From an uncultured Burkholderiaceae bacterium (GTDB lineage: Bacteria; Pseudomonadota; Gammaproteobacteria; Burkholderiales; Burkholderiaceae_B), in assembly GCA_934525625.1 (NCBI GenBank), contig CAKSZL010000002.1, positions 248,001 through 312,000 of the forward strand: a stretch of 64,000 nucleotides of DNA, in the 5' to 3' direction. Below, one piece after another: positions 55,368 through 63,584 of the stretch; within the stretch, counting starts at the first letter, position 1, and every line of letters starts with the position of its first letter. The position numbers and the translations under genes were made by a program. The notes under the pieces were generated by a model. The model made no database searches, was not told where the DNA came from, and worked only from the letters and a program-made list of their open reading frames with translations.

Positions 55368-56134
55368 TGCGCGCTTTGGCGCTGCAGGCGCTGTGCTGCA
55401 CCGATCCACAAGAGAAGGCGGCTGCCGTTCTGGCGCTGTCTTTACAGGGTTTAGAGACTGGCGCCCGTTTAAGCGAGCCTTCGGGTTTGCCTGGGCGGCC
55501 ACTACGCCCCGAGCTGGTTTCCCCTAAATTGCTTAAGCCGCGTCCGGTGCATACGCTGGAGGGGCGGGCGACGCTGTTGCATGCCTTGGCGCATATTGAG
55601 TTCAATGCCATTAATCTGGCGTTGGATATTATTTGGCGCTTTGCCGATTTGCCTGAGGCGTTCTATGCCGATTGGTTGAAGGTGGCACAGGAAGAAGCCA
55701 AGCATTTTCAGTTGTTGGCCGATCATTTGCATACGCTGGGCTATGCCTATGGCGATTTTCCCGCGCATGATGGTTTGTGGGAGATGGCTTTGCGTACGCG
55801 TGGCGATTTGTTGGCGCGTTTGGCTTTGGTGCCGCGTACGCTAGAGGCCCGAGGTTTGGATGCTTCGCCGCCGATTCGGGCGAAGTTGGCGCAGGCGGGG
55901 GATATGGCAGCGGCTGGGATTCTGGATATTATTCTGGCCGATGAGATTGGGCATGTGGCAATTGGGAATCATTGGTATCGGTTTGTGTGCGCGCAGCAGG
56001 GGAAGGATGCCGAGTCGCTTTACTTAGAGTTGGCGCGGGAGTATAGGGCGCCTTTGCCGCGGGGGCCGTTTAATGTGGAGGCGCGTCGGTTGGCGGGGTT
56101 TACTGAGGCGGAATTGAGGTTGTTGGGGGGCTGA
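55367..56134 (+). CDS. DUF455 ferritin-like protein
   Basis: A 255-residue helical protein with diiron-type residues: HIEFNAINLALD, EEAKHFQLL and ADEIGHVAIGNHW. This is the DUF455 group, related in fold to tRNA hydroxylase MiaE; its reaction is unknown. Translation is coupled to the MerR gene. Codon use is clearly more AT-rich than in genes left of 53 kb. Confidence 0.82.
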   Translation: MRALALQALCCTDPQEKAAAVLALSLQGLETGARLSEPSGLPGRPLRPELVSPKLLKPRPVHTLEGRATLLHALAHIEFNAINLALDIIWRFADLPEAFYADWLKVAQEEAKHFQLLADHLHTLGYAYGDFPAHDGLWEMALRTRGDLLARLALVPRTLEARGLDASPPIRAKLAQAGDMAAAGILDIILADEIGHVAIGNHWYRFVCAQQGKDAESLYLELAREYRAPLPRGPFNVEARRLAGFTEAELRLLGG

Positions 56135-56189
56135 GGTTTTTTGGCTCCCTTTTTTGTTTGTGTGCTTTTGGGCTGGGTGTTCTTTTGAC

Positions 56190-56340
56190 GTCTCTGTGCG
56201 CGGGAACAGGGCTGGGGCGGTCAGCGGCAGTCGGTCCTTCGGACACGCCGGTCCGCTTCGTCCGCGCCTTCGCGCTCCCTTCAGCGGCGCCTGGCTCGCC
56301 CGCCAATGCCCGCCCCAGCCCTGTTCCCGCGTACAGAGAC
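56190..56340. repeat. hairpin repeat element, copy E
   Basis: Arms of 31 bp at 56190-56220 and 56310-56340 pair completely in plus-strand RNA, with one G-U. The 89-bp interior is GC-rich with short internal repeats (GTCCTTCGGAC). It separates the DUF455 gene from the Phd/RelE pair. Its right half recurs at 57074-57136. Confidence 0.78.
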
Positions 56341-56481
56341 TGCAGTGGAGCTTGCATCACCTAGCCGAAGGTGTCTCGCTGCATTCTGCGCTTCCGAGCG
56401 ACTGTGCTGTTGCTTCCTTCATGGACACTGCGCCTGCATTTAACTAAAATAGGGCTAAATTTAGACCTGTTTGAGGCATCC

Positions 56482-56733
56482 ATGGAAAACATTCACAGTC
56501 TGTTTAGCGTGAGCATCTCTGAGTTCAAGCAGAACCCAGGAAAAGTGGTTGAGCAGGCCCACGGACAGCCCGTGGCTGTGTTGAACCATAACCGTCCCGC
56601 CTTCTACACCGTCTCTCCTGAGCTTATGGCACAAATGGCCGAGCTGTACGATGAGCGCGAGTTGGAGTCATTAGTGCGCACCCGCCTGAAATCGCTCGAC
56701 CAAGCTGTTGAGGTCAGTCTTGACGACCTGTAA
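56482..56733 (+). CDS. Phd/YefM-family antitoxin
   Basis: An 83-residue antitoxin with the N-terminal DNA-binding part (LFSVSISEFKQNPGKVVEQAHGQPVAVLNHNRPAFYTVSPE; shown only as pattern SISEFKQNPGKVV) and an acidic C-terminus for toxin binding. It precedes and overlaps the RelE-type toxin start by one base. The open frame upstream to 56371 is not likely to be translated. Confidence 0.85.
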   Translation: MENIHSLFSVSISEFKQNPGKVVEQAHGQPVAVLNHNRPAFYTVSPELMAQMAELYDERELESLVRTRLKSLDQAVEVSLDDL

Positions 56734-57044
56734 TGACTCACAAACTTTTTTTCCTGCCGCAGGCCCGTGCGGAATGGGAGCAGCTTGACGGGTCACTCAA
56801 GAAACTGTTTAAAAATGCTCTTGCAAAGCGGCTGGTGACGCCGAGGGTGCCCGGCGCGCAGTTGCGCGCACCACTCATTGATTGCTACAAAATCAAGCTG
56901 CGAGGTATCGGTTACCGGCTGGTTTACTTGGTGCGTGATGATAGCGAGGTTCCCAATATCGTGGTGTTGACTGTTGGTCGGCGTGATGGGGGAGTCTACG
57001 AAGCCGCCGCAGCGGCTTTTGAAGAGGGCCGACATCTCGCTTGA
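56733..57044 (+). CDS. RelE/StbE-family toxin
   Basis: A 103-residue RelE-fold toxin (FFLPQARAEWEQLDGSLKK, YKIKLRGIGYRLVYLV, VLTVGRRDGGVYEAA). It should cleave ribosome-bound mRNA and be neutralised by the preceding antitoxin. The pair is intact and bracketed by matching repeat segments. Confidence 0.87.
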   Translation: MTHKLFFLPQARAEWEQLDGSLKKLFKNALAKRLVTPRVPGAQLRAPLIDCYKIKLRGIGYRLVYLVRDDSEVPNIVVLTVGRRDGGVYEAAAAAFEEGRHLA

Positions 57045-57073
57045 GAGTACCCACTATTGCAAGCGTGGCTGGG

Positions 57074-57136
57074 GAAGCGGCGCTTGGCTCGCCCGCCAAA
57101 GCCCTGTTCGCGCGTACAGAGACTGCATTGGGACTT
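57074..57136 (+). repeat. partial copy of hairpin element E (right half)
   Basis: This segment matches 56281-56354 in the same orientation: GCGGCGC-TTGGCTCGCCCGCC and GCGCGTACAGAGACTGCA are shared, with an 11-base gap. The left arm is missing, so it cannot form the long hairpin. With copy E it forms direct repeats around the Phd/RelE pair. Confidence 0.7.
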
Positions 57137-57149
57137 GTGGGAAGTTTGG

Positions 57150-57166
57150 TTTCTGGAATTCCGAAA
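57150..57166. promoter_or_regulatory. isolated hip-operator-like palindrome
   Basis: TTTCTGGAATTCCGAAA matches the pattern TTTC-N9-GAAA seen three times upstream of the hipB-like gene about 1 kb away. No promoter or gene start is next to it; the 277-bp gap 57045-57321 otherwise holds only the partial repeat. Confidence 0.45.
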
Positions 57167-57321
57167 TGGGAGAAGCGGCTTTGATCGGGGTTGTTTGGGA
57201 AAGCGGCAATTACGGCACGCTAAGCGTATGGTGAGACTAGCACTCAGCGGTAGTGTGTTGGAATGGACAAGCTGAGGCTCTTGGCTACGTCTTTTAGGTA
57301 GTGGGAGCGCTGGGATTGCCG

Positions 57322-57690
57322 TTATGGACATTTACCGTCTTCGGCATCCTGGCGGGCGGCAGGCAGTTGCTTGAGCAATTCCGGTAGTGCCGTCTGTATC
57401 GTATTCCACACCACATCAAGGTTAATGTCGAAGTAGCCGTGAGCGATACGGTTGCGCATGCCGCGCATATTGCGCCATGGTATTTGCCCATGTGCCTGGG
57501 CGAACCCACCATAGGCATCCATCACCTTTGTGACGGCCTCGCCTATGATGATGAGACTCATGATGACGGCCTGTTGGGTGCGCTTGTCCTTAACGAAATC
57601 CTCTTTGGCCATGCCCTCTACGAAGCCGCAGGCATCGGTAGCGGCCTGGTGCATGTGGTCTAGGTAGTCGGCCAGGCGGTTCTCATTCAT
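57322..57690 (-). CDS. HepT-like HEPN toxin
   Basis: A 122-residue HEPN-domain protein with the RNase motif Rx4-6H seen as RNRIAHGYF (R79, H84). HepT toxins are RNases silenced when MntA adds AMP to a nearby tyrosine; Y86 lies in the right place. Its start overlaps the MntA-like stop by four bases. Confidence 0.85.
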   Translation of the reverse strand: MNENRLADYLDHMHQAATDACGFVEGMAKEDFVKDKRTQQAVIMSLIIIGEAVTKVMDAYGGFAQAHGQIPWRNMRGMRNRIAHGYFDINLDVVWNTIQTALPELLKQLPAARQDAEDGKCP

Positions 57691-57977
57691 ACCGGCTGTG
57701 CCTCTGCGAGCACCTTGTCCCGGAACTTCTGAGGCAAATCGGCTGGGGTTAGCAAATCGACGTGAATACCGAGCAGTGACTCCAGTTCATCTTGCAGGCC
57801 ACCTAGGTCGAACAGTGTTGCGCCTGGCAGGGCGTCAACCAGTAGATCGATGTCGCTGCCATCCCGATCGGTGCCATGCAGTACTGATCCGAATACGCGG
57901 GGGTTTGTCGTGCGAAAGCGTTCCACAGCTTCGCGCACGGCAGTTCGCTTCATGTTAAGCACAAGGGAAGGTCGCAT
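57687..57977 (-). CDS. MntA-like nucleotidyltransferase antitoxin
   Basis: A 96-residue minimal nucleotidyltransferase with GSVLHGTDRDGSDIDLLVD, which holds the GS and the two catalytic aspartates of the MNT fold. It is expected to AMPylate and silence the HEPN toxin. It is the first gene of the pair on the minus strand. Confidence 0.85.
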   Translation of the reverse strand: MRPSLVLNMKRTAVREAVERFRTTNPRVFGSVLHGTDRDGSDIDLLVDALPGATLFDLGGLQDELESLLGIHVDLLTPADLPQKFRDKVLAEAQPV

Positions 57978-58158
57978 GGGGATCTCTTCTTATCGATACT
58001 CGTTGGGATGGTAAGTGATCGAGAATGGCATTTCAAGAGCTGTTTTCGAGAGTCGCAACATCTTGATTCCGTGTGTCATTTCACATGTTGGTGCGCATGG
58101 TCGAGCTGTGTGATGAACGGGATACAGAGACGACACTAGGCCAGCGCGATAAATTTTA

Positions 58159-58273
58159 TTTCTGAAATTCCGAAATACATAAAATTAACTCGCCCTCAAT
58201 CTAATTGTTTCTGATTTTCCGAAATTCTGCTTATTCAGACACAAATTTGGTGATAATTTCGATATATCAGAAA
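58159..58273. promoter_or_regulatory. three operator-like palindromes with 49-bp spacing
   Basis: TTTCTGAAATTCCGAAA (58159-58175), TTTCTGATTTTCCGAAA (58208-58224) and TTTCGATATATCAGAAA (58257-58273) share TTTC-N9-GAAA and start exactly 49 bp apart. The last ends 16 bp before the hipB-like ATG. They fill the 312-bp gene-free gap and are probably HipB binding sites for autorepression, perhaps with DNA looping. Confidence 0.65.
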
Positions 58274-58289
58274 TTTAACTGGAGTGACG

Positions 58290-58589
58290 ATGGGTGCGCT
58301 ACCGTCGAAAGGTTTGCCTGTTTCTTCTGTGCAAGCCGTTAGCACGCCAAGTGACTTGGGTGCCCAAATCCGTGCCATGCGGCGTGGCTTGGGGTTAAGG
58401 ATCGATGACGCAGCAAGTTTGTGCGGGGTGTCTGTCGATTTGCTTTCCCGCTTAGAGAACGGTAAGGGCGGGGTGGGTAGCGATAAGGCGCTGCAGGTGT
58501 TGGCTGGCTTGGGGTTGGAGTTGTTCGTGGCGCCTAAGGGGCACAAAGCGCTTCGTGGCTTGCTTGCCCAGGAAGCCGCAGATGACTGA
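58290..58589 (+). CDS. HipB-like XRE antitoxin/repressor
   Basis: A 99-residue protein with an XRE helix-turn-helix (LGAQIRAMRRGLGLRIDDAASLCGVSVDLLSRLENGK) typical of HipB; the C-terminal tail (LFVAPKGHKALRGLL) is HipB-like too. GGAG precedes the ATG; a GTG two codons upstream is possible. Its stop overlaps the start of a broken hipA. Confidence 0.75.
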   Translation: MGALPSKGLPVSSVQAVSTPSDLGAQIRAMRRGLGLRIDDAASLCGVSVDLLSRLENGKGGVGSDKALQVLAGLGLELFVAPKGHKALRGLLAQEAADD

Positions 58590-58737
58590 GCCATTAGTGC
58601 TTACGGTGTGGGCAGAGGGCGTTCATGTGGCCGATATTACCCACGATGCGCTACAGGGCACTTGGGGGCTTAGGTATCGCTCAGTTTGTAGTGGATCAAG
58701 CCATTTGGCTAGCCGGTGTGGCACAGTTGTCCCGTGA
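58582..58737 (+). pseudogene. truncated hipA remnant
   Basis: From ATG 58582 the frame reads LVLTVWAEGVHVADITHDALQGTWGLRYR, which fits the first 30 or so residues of HipA kinase toxins, and then loses similarity and stops after 51 codons. The kinase domain (about 400 residues) is missing. Another frame stays open to about 58783, into the lon-like gene end, but I do not recognise it. The toxin is therefore dead while its repressor remains. Confidence 0.6.
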
Positions 58738-58763
58738 TTGCCCCAGCGACGCGTTAAGGCCTT

Positions 58764-61181
58764 TTAATTCTCAGGCGTTTTAAGCGCGGGGGCTTCCAGC
58801 ACCACATTCAAGGCCTGTTCCACGTTTTCCAAAAATACAAAGCTAAGTTGCTCGCGGGCTTCTTGGGGGATGTCTTCCAGGTCTTTTTCGTTGCGGGCGG
58901 GTAGAAGTACGGTGCGTATGCCGGCTTGCAGGGCGGCCAAGACTTTTTCCTTGATGCCACCTACCGGCAATACCAGGCCGCGCAGGCTGATTTCGCCTGT
59001 CATGGCGTGGTCGTAGCGTACGGCGCGGTCGGTCATCAGCGAGGCCAGGGCCACAAACATGGCAACGCCGGCGCTGGGGCCGTCTTTGGGGATGGCGCCT
59101 GCGGGCACATGAACGTGGATGTCTTGCTTTTCAAAGCGTTCGGGTTCCAGGCCCAGGGCGGCGGCTTTGCTTTTTAGCAGGGTCAGGGCGGCTTGGGCGC
59201 TTTCTTTCATCACGTCGCCCAATTGGCCGGTCAGTATCAGGCGACCGTTGCCGGGCGAGCGGCTGGCTTCTATGAAGAGGATGTCGCCGCCTACGGGCGT
59301 CCAGGCCAAGCCGGTGGCGACGCCGGCCAGGCTGGTGCGCATGGCAAGTTCGCTTTCGTATCTGTGCGGGCCAAGTATGGGGTGCAGGTCGGCTTCGTCT
59401 ATGCGTATGTGCTGGTCGCTGCCTTCGGCAACGCGCATGGCAATGTGGCGAAACACGCTGCCGATTTCGCGTTCCAGGTTGCGTACGCCGGCTTCACGGG
59501 TGTAGAAGTGAATAATGGCGCGCAAGGCGTCGTCGCTCAGTTGGCATTGTTGTTCGCTTAGGCCGTTGGCCTTAAGCTGCCGTTGCACCAGGTAGCGCTG
59601 GGCGATTTGCATTTTTTCGGCTTCGGTGTAGCCCAGCAGGTGTATGACCTCCATGCGGTCGCGCAGGGGGCCAGGTATGGCGTCTAGTACATTGGCGGTG
59701 GTAATGAACATGACCCGGGAAAGATCAAAGGGAACCGCCAGGTAGTTGTCGCGGAAGCTGCCGTTTTGCTCGGGGTCCAGTACTTCCAGCAGGGCGGCGG
59801 CGGGGTCGCCGTGTACGCCGCCTGCGCCTAATTTGTCGACTTCATCCAGCATGAGCACGCAATTGCGCGCACCGGCCTTGTGCACGGCTTGAATGATATT
59901 GCCGGGCAGGGCGCCTATATAGGTGCGGCGGTGGCCGCGTATCTCGGCTTCGTCATGCACACCGCCCAGGCCCAGGCGCGCAAATTTGCGGCCTGTGGCT
60001 TTGGCAATGCTTTGCCCTAACGAGGTTTTGCCCACGCCGGGCGGCCCCACAAAGCACAGAATAGGGCTGCGGCCTTCGGGGTTCAGCTTGCGCACGGCTA
60101 AAAACTCAAGAATGCGGCGCTTGATTTTCTCCAGACCGTAATGGTCGGCATCCAGCGTTTCACGGGCCTCGGCAATATCTATGCGCTCTTCGGTGGCAAT
60201 GCTCCAGGGCAATTCGGTTAACCAGTCCAGGTAGGTGCGCAGCGAAGAGTATTCAGCCGATGCGTCGGGCATATTGGCCAGGCGGCGCAGCTCTTTGCGC
60301 GCCACTTGCTCTACCTCTTCGGGCATCTGGGCTTTTACTATGGCCGCTTCTATCTCGGCCACTTCCGCCGCATTGCCTTCGGTCTCGCCCAGTTCTTGCT
60401 GAATCGTCTTTAACTGCTCGCGCAGCAGTACTTCGCGCTGGCGGTCTTCAAAACGTTCTTTGGTTTGCTTGTCGATGTCGTGGCTAATGCGCAGCACTTC
60501 GGCAAAGTGCACCAAAAAGCCCAATACTTTGTCCAGGCGGGGCAGCAGGTCGAAGGTTTCCAGAATTTCTTGCTTTTCTTCGGGTTTCAAGTCCATCAGG
60601 CCGGCGACAAAGTCGGCCAATACTGCCGGAGAGCTAATGGCTGCCGCCGTACTGGCCAGCTCTGCCGGGGCCTGGGGCAGCAGGCGAAGGATCTCGGCCG
60701 TGCGTGCCTTTAGCTGCAGCATGCGGGCGTCGATCTCGGTGTTGTGGGTGTCGGGTTCGTCTATGCGCTCTATGCGCGCCACCAAATACGGGTAGTCGGG
60801 CAAAAACGCTTTAACGGTAAAACGTTGTTCGCCCTGGCAGATCAAGTGGTGGTGGCCATCGGGCGTGGTGACGTAGCGCAGTATGCTGGCCAGGGTGCCC
60901 ACACCATGTAATTCGGCCTCTTGGGGCTCTTCGGCCTGGGCGTCGCGCTGCAGCAGTATGCCCACTTGAAGGCCGGCGCGAGCGGCGTCTTGGGCGGCTT
61001 TGATCGAGCTTTCCCGCCCTATGCTGATGGGCGCCACCATTTGGGGAAACACCACCAAATTGCGTACCGGAATAATGATCACGGCATCTTCGGGCAGGCT
61101 CAATTCGGTTTGAGCAGGGGCGCCGGTTTCTGGGGCCTGAGCGCTTTCGACGGGAAGCTGTTCGGAAGTCTTGGTGTCCAT
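58764..61181 (-). CDS. lon: Lon-like ATP-dependent protease
   Basis: An 805-residue protease: N-terminal LON domain (about 35-230), AAA+ module with GPPGVGKT at 379-386, and the Ser-Lys protease domain with S703 in KDGPSAG. It degrades unfolded and regulatory proteins, including many antitoxins. The start MDTKTSEQ was chosen over upstream in-frame sites. It lies 44 bp after an hsp20 gene on the same strand, suggesting a stress operon; a second lon elsewhere in the genome is possible, since its usual clpX neighbour is absent. Confidence 0.93.
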   Translation of the reverse strand: MDTKTSEQLPVESAQAPETGAPAQTELSLPEDAVIIIPVRNLVVFPQMVAPISIGRESSIKAAQDAARAGLQVGILLQRDAQAEEPQEAELHGVGTLASILRYVTTPDGHHHLICQGEQRFTVKAFLPDYPYLVARIERIDEPDTHNTEIDARMLQLKARTAEILRLLPQAPAELASTAAAISSPAVLADFVAGLMDLKPEEKQEILETFDLLPRLDKVLGFLVHFAEVLRISHDIDKQTKERFEDRQREVLLREQLKTIQQELGETEGNAAEVAEIEAAIVKAQMPEEVEQVARKELRRLANMPDASAEYSSLRTYLDWLTELPWSIATEERIDIAEARETLDADHYGLEKIKRRILEFLAVRKLNPEGRSPILCFVGPPGVGKTSLGQSIAKATGRKFARLGLGGVHDEAEIRGHRRTYIGALPGNIIQAVHKAGARNCVLMLDEVDKLGAGGVHGDPAAALLEVLDPEQNGSFRDNYLAVPFDLSRVMFITTANVLDAIPGPLRDRMEVIHLLGYTEAEKMQIAQRYLVQRQLKANGLSEQQCQLSDDALRAIIHFYTREAGVRNLEREIGSVFRHIAMRVAEGSDQHIRIDEADLHPILGPHRYESELAMRTSLAGVATGLAWTPVGGDILFIEASRSPGNGRLILTGQLGDVMKESAQAALTLLKSKAAALGLEPERFEKQDIHVHVPAGAIPKDGPSAGVAMFVALASLMTDRAVRYDHAMTGEISLRGLVLPVGGIKEKVLAALQAGIRTVLLPARNEKDLEDIPQEAREQLSFVFLENVEQALNVVLEAPALKTPEN

Positions 61182-61225
61182 GGCTGCCTCTTGAGTCGTA
61201 ACAACACAAACGGTTGGGATCTGGC

Positions 61226-61627
61226 TTAAAGTTTGCGCAAGGTAAGCACCAGGCAACCGTTTACCAAAGAAGATTCCTGAATTTCAAATTGCCCGGCGGG
61301 CAGCTCGATGCGGCGCTCGAAGCGGCCGTAGGGAATCTCCAGGCGTCGTATATGGGCCGAGGCAGGGGCCGGCATGGGGCGTTCGCCTACCACGCGCAAG
61401 GTGCTGCCTTCGACAAGAATGTCTACCCGATCTGAAGCCACACCGGGCAGGGCCACCAGCACCGAAAGGTGCGTGGGCGTTTCGAATACGTCGGCGGGGG
61501 GCTCCCAGGTGGGGCCGCGCACGGGGCTTTGACCAAGCTGGAAGAACTGGCGGTGCAGGCGGTCGGCTTGCTCCAGCATGCCCACAGCCTGCGCCCAGAC
61601 CAGGCCGGGCGATTTGCGATAAGTCAT
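61226..61627 (-). CDS. Hsp20/alpha-crystallin small heat shock protein
   Basis: A 133-residue Hsp20 with WEPPADVFETPTHLSVLVALPGV and LEIPYGRFERRIELP in the crystallin domain, and an ending without the usual IxI tail (LVLTLRKL). It binds unfolding proteins. It is upstream of lon on the same strand with an AGGA ribosome binding site. No sigma-32 promoter was recognised by eye. Confidence 0.9.
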   Translation of the reverse strand: MTYRKSPGLVWAQAVGMLEQADRLHRQFFQLGQSPVRGPTWEPPADVFETPTHLSVLVALPGVASDRVDILVEGSTLRVVGERPMPAPASAHIRRLEIPYGRFERRIELPAGQFEIQESSLVNGCLVLTLRKL

Positions 61628-61678
61628 GGCGGATATTCCTGTTAACCACTCAGGGTAACTATACTCCGCCTGACTGCC

Positions 61679-63229
61679 TTAGGGGTTGCGCAAGGCCGGT
61701 GGGTTGGCGGCACCGCCGGGCGTGGTGGGCGGGGCGGCGCGTTCCAGGCCTACCGTGCGGCCTATGAACAGCACCGGCCCTTCGGGTTCGGCGGGTAAAG
61801 TCTGGCGCATGGGTTCCAAGGTCATCTCGAACACCTGGCCGGCCTGCACCGGGCCGATAAGTTCAGGCGCCAGGCGCAGCGGCATATTCGGCACCACGCG
61901 GCTCAACAAGCGCGGAGACGGGTCAGTCTGGGCTTGCGTCCATAAGTAAACGGCCTCGTTGGGGGCCAGTTCTACGTTCACCAGCGGCCTTAAGCTAAGT
62001 TGTAAGTCAGAGGTTTGGGTCAAGAGCCAACCCGGCGTAGAACTAGAACCCGGCGCTTGAAGCACCGCCAAGTGCTGCAAAGTGGGTGGCGGCGGGGGAG
62101 GCGGCACGGCTGCCTGGCTTAAGCCGCTGACCCACTGATAGCCCGCCACACCCAGAGCCAGCACCATGGCCAGACCGCCCAGCCAAGGTAAAAGCGAAGG
62201 TCTGGGTCTGCTGCGTTCAAGTTTAGGTTCAGTGGTTCGGCGTTCGGCTTGAATCGGTGCTGGTGTGGTTGCCGATGGTGGCGTGTCAGTTGGCTGGGTT
62301 TCTGGGGCAGGGGTAGCTGCAGTAGGAGTGACTGCAGCTTCTGCTTTGGCACTTTCAGGGGTGTTGCCAGAAGGCACACGCAGCAAAGGCTTAGGCGTTT
62401 CGGTTTGGGGGTGGGCTGCCGGGCGAGCAGCGGCTTGAGCCGCCGGCGCCTTGGCTTGGGCTGCTGGCGCGCTGCTCTGCGCCACAGAGGCCCGAACCGG
62501 CATAGGCACAGGTAAAGGCAGCTTCAGCTGGCGGCAAATGGCAATCAACAACTCTTGCGAAGCCGTGGCTGGGGGCAGGGCATCCACAAAAACCAGGCAG
62601 ACGCCTTCCCAATGCAGCACATGCTGGGCCGCAGCCGCTTGCGACTGCAGTAAATCCGTCGCACGGCGGTCTGTGGCTTCGTCGGCCACGCCCAGTACAT
62701 AGGCTGCCAAAGCTTCTTGATCCAGCGCGGGCAAAGCCGGGGACTCCAAACCGTGGTCGTGCACCAAGGCAGCCAGCGTAGGGCGTAATTCATTCAAATC
62801 GGCATGCGGTGCCAACAGGGCCAGCGACTGCCGATTCAAGCCCAAGCTATAGGCGGCCTGCAACAGGCGTTTATCGGCGTCGGGAAGGGCGGCCAGCACA
62901 TGCGCGCTAAGCTGGGGCAGATTGTGCCAACGTGCGCGGTCGGGCACCTGGCCTTCACGCGCTTCGTATTTCAGGCGGTGACGCAAAATGCTGTAAAGCC
63001 AGGCACGAGCCTGCTCGGCCTGAGCCGGGTAATGGCTGGCATGGCGCCATACCAAAATAAAAGTGTCGCTAAGCACCTGGCGCGCCCGCGCCTCGTCGCC
63101 CAACCACACCTGGGCCAGCGCCAGCATAGACGGCGCTTCGTGATTGAACAGGGCATGCAAAGCTTGAGCCCGGCCTTGGGCGCAAGCCAAAATATAAGAG
63201 TGATGATCGAACGCGTGGGCGTGGGACAT
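61679..63229 (-). CDS. predicted sigma-factor-like/anti-sigma (RskA-like) fusion protein
   Basis: A 516-residue protein with unusual layout. Residues about 22-90 resemble ECF sigma region 2 (LALAQVWLGDEARARQVLSD, FILVWRHASHYP, AWLYSILRHRLKYEA). A middle helical part (about 110-235) is followed by an Ala/Pro/Thr-rich linker (240-345), one membrane helix (about 347-366) and a C-terminal domain (about 385-500) resembling the periplasmic RskA anti-sigma domain. Region 4 of a sigma factor is not obvious. Start MSHAHAFDHH is the most likely. Function unknown; a membrane-tethered sigma or a sigma-derived scaffold are options. Confidence 0.55.
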   Translation of the reverse strand: MSHAHAFDHHSYILACAQGRAQALHALFNHEAPSMLALAQVWLGDEARARQVLSDTFILVWRHASHYPAQAEQARAWLYSILRHRLKYEAREGQVPDRARWHNLPQLSAHVLAALPDADKRLLQAAYSLGLNRQSLALLAPHADLNELRPTLAALVHDHGLESPALPALDQEALAAYVLGVADEATDRRATDLLQSQAAAAQHVLHWEGVCLVFVDALPPATASQELLIAICRQLKLPLPVPMPVRASVAQSSAPAAQAKAPAAQAAARPAAHPQTETPKPLLRVPSGNTPESAKAEAAVTPTAATPAPETQPTDTPPSATTPAPIQAERRTTEPKLERSRPRPSLLPWLGGLAMVLALGVAGYQWVSGLSQAAVPPPPPPPTLQHLAVLQAPGSSSTPGWLLTQTSDLQLSLRPLVNVELAPNEAVYLWTQAQTDPSPRLLSRVVPNMPLRLAPELIGPVQAGQVFEMTLEPMRQTLPAEPEGPVLFIGRTVGLERAAPPTTPGGAANPPALRNP

Positions 63230-63368
63230 GCTGGCTCCGTTGAACAGCCCAACATTGTAGAGCCTGAAAGCTTGCACCGAGCTGAGCGCAGCGGCGCAAG
63301 CCCAGAGCGCCGGGACGACCAGATTTTTGTCGCCTAGAAACGCAAGCAAACACCCAGCCAACCCCGAT

Positions 63369-63398
63369 TTGCACGCCTTGCAAAAAGCGTGCTAGAAT
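63369..63398 (+). promoter_or_regulatory. promoter of tRNA-Pro
   Basis: TTGCAC (63369-63374), 18-bp spacer, TAGAAT (63393-63398), 12 bp before the mature tRNA. The position is ideal for a stand-alone tRNA gene. Confidence 0.7.
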
Positions 63399-63409
63399 TA
63401 CGTTCTTTC

Positions 63410-63487
<78 letters not shown>

Positions 63488-63500
63488 AAATACCTCCAAA

Positions 63501-63539
63501 AATGGCCTTACAGCTTAAAAACTGTAAGGCCATTTTTGC
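63501..63539 (+). terminator. rho-independent terminator of tRNA-Pro
   Basis: A 13-bp perfect stem (AATGGCCTTACAG and its complement), eight-base loop and a T5 tract, 14 bp after the tRNA CCA. Confidence 0.9.
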
Positions 63540-63584
63540 GTTTGCCGGCGTCGGGTATCAGTTAAGCGGGTGGGGGTTTAGCGC

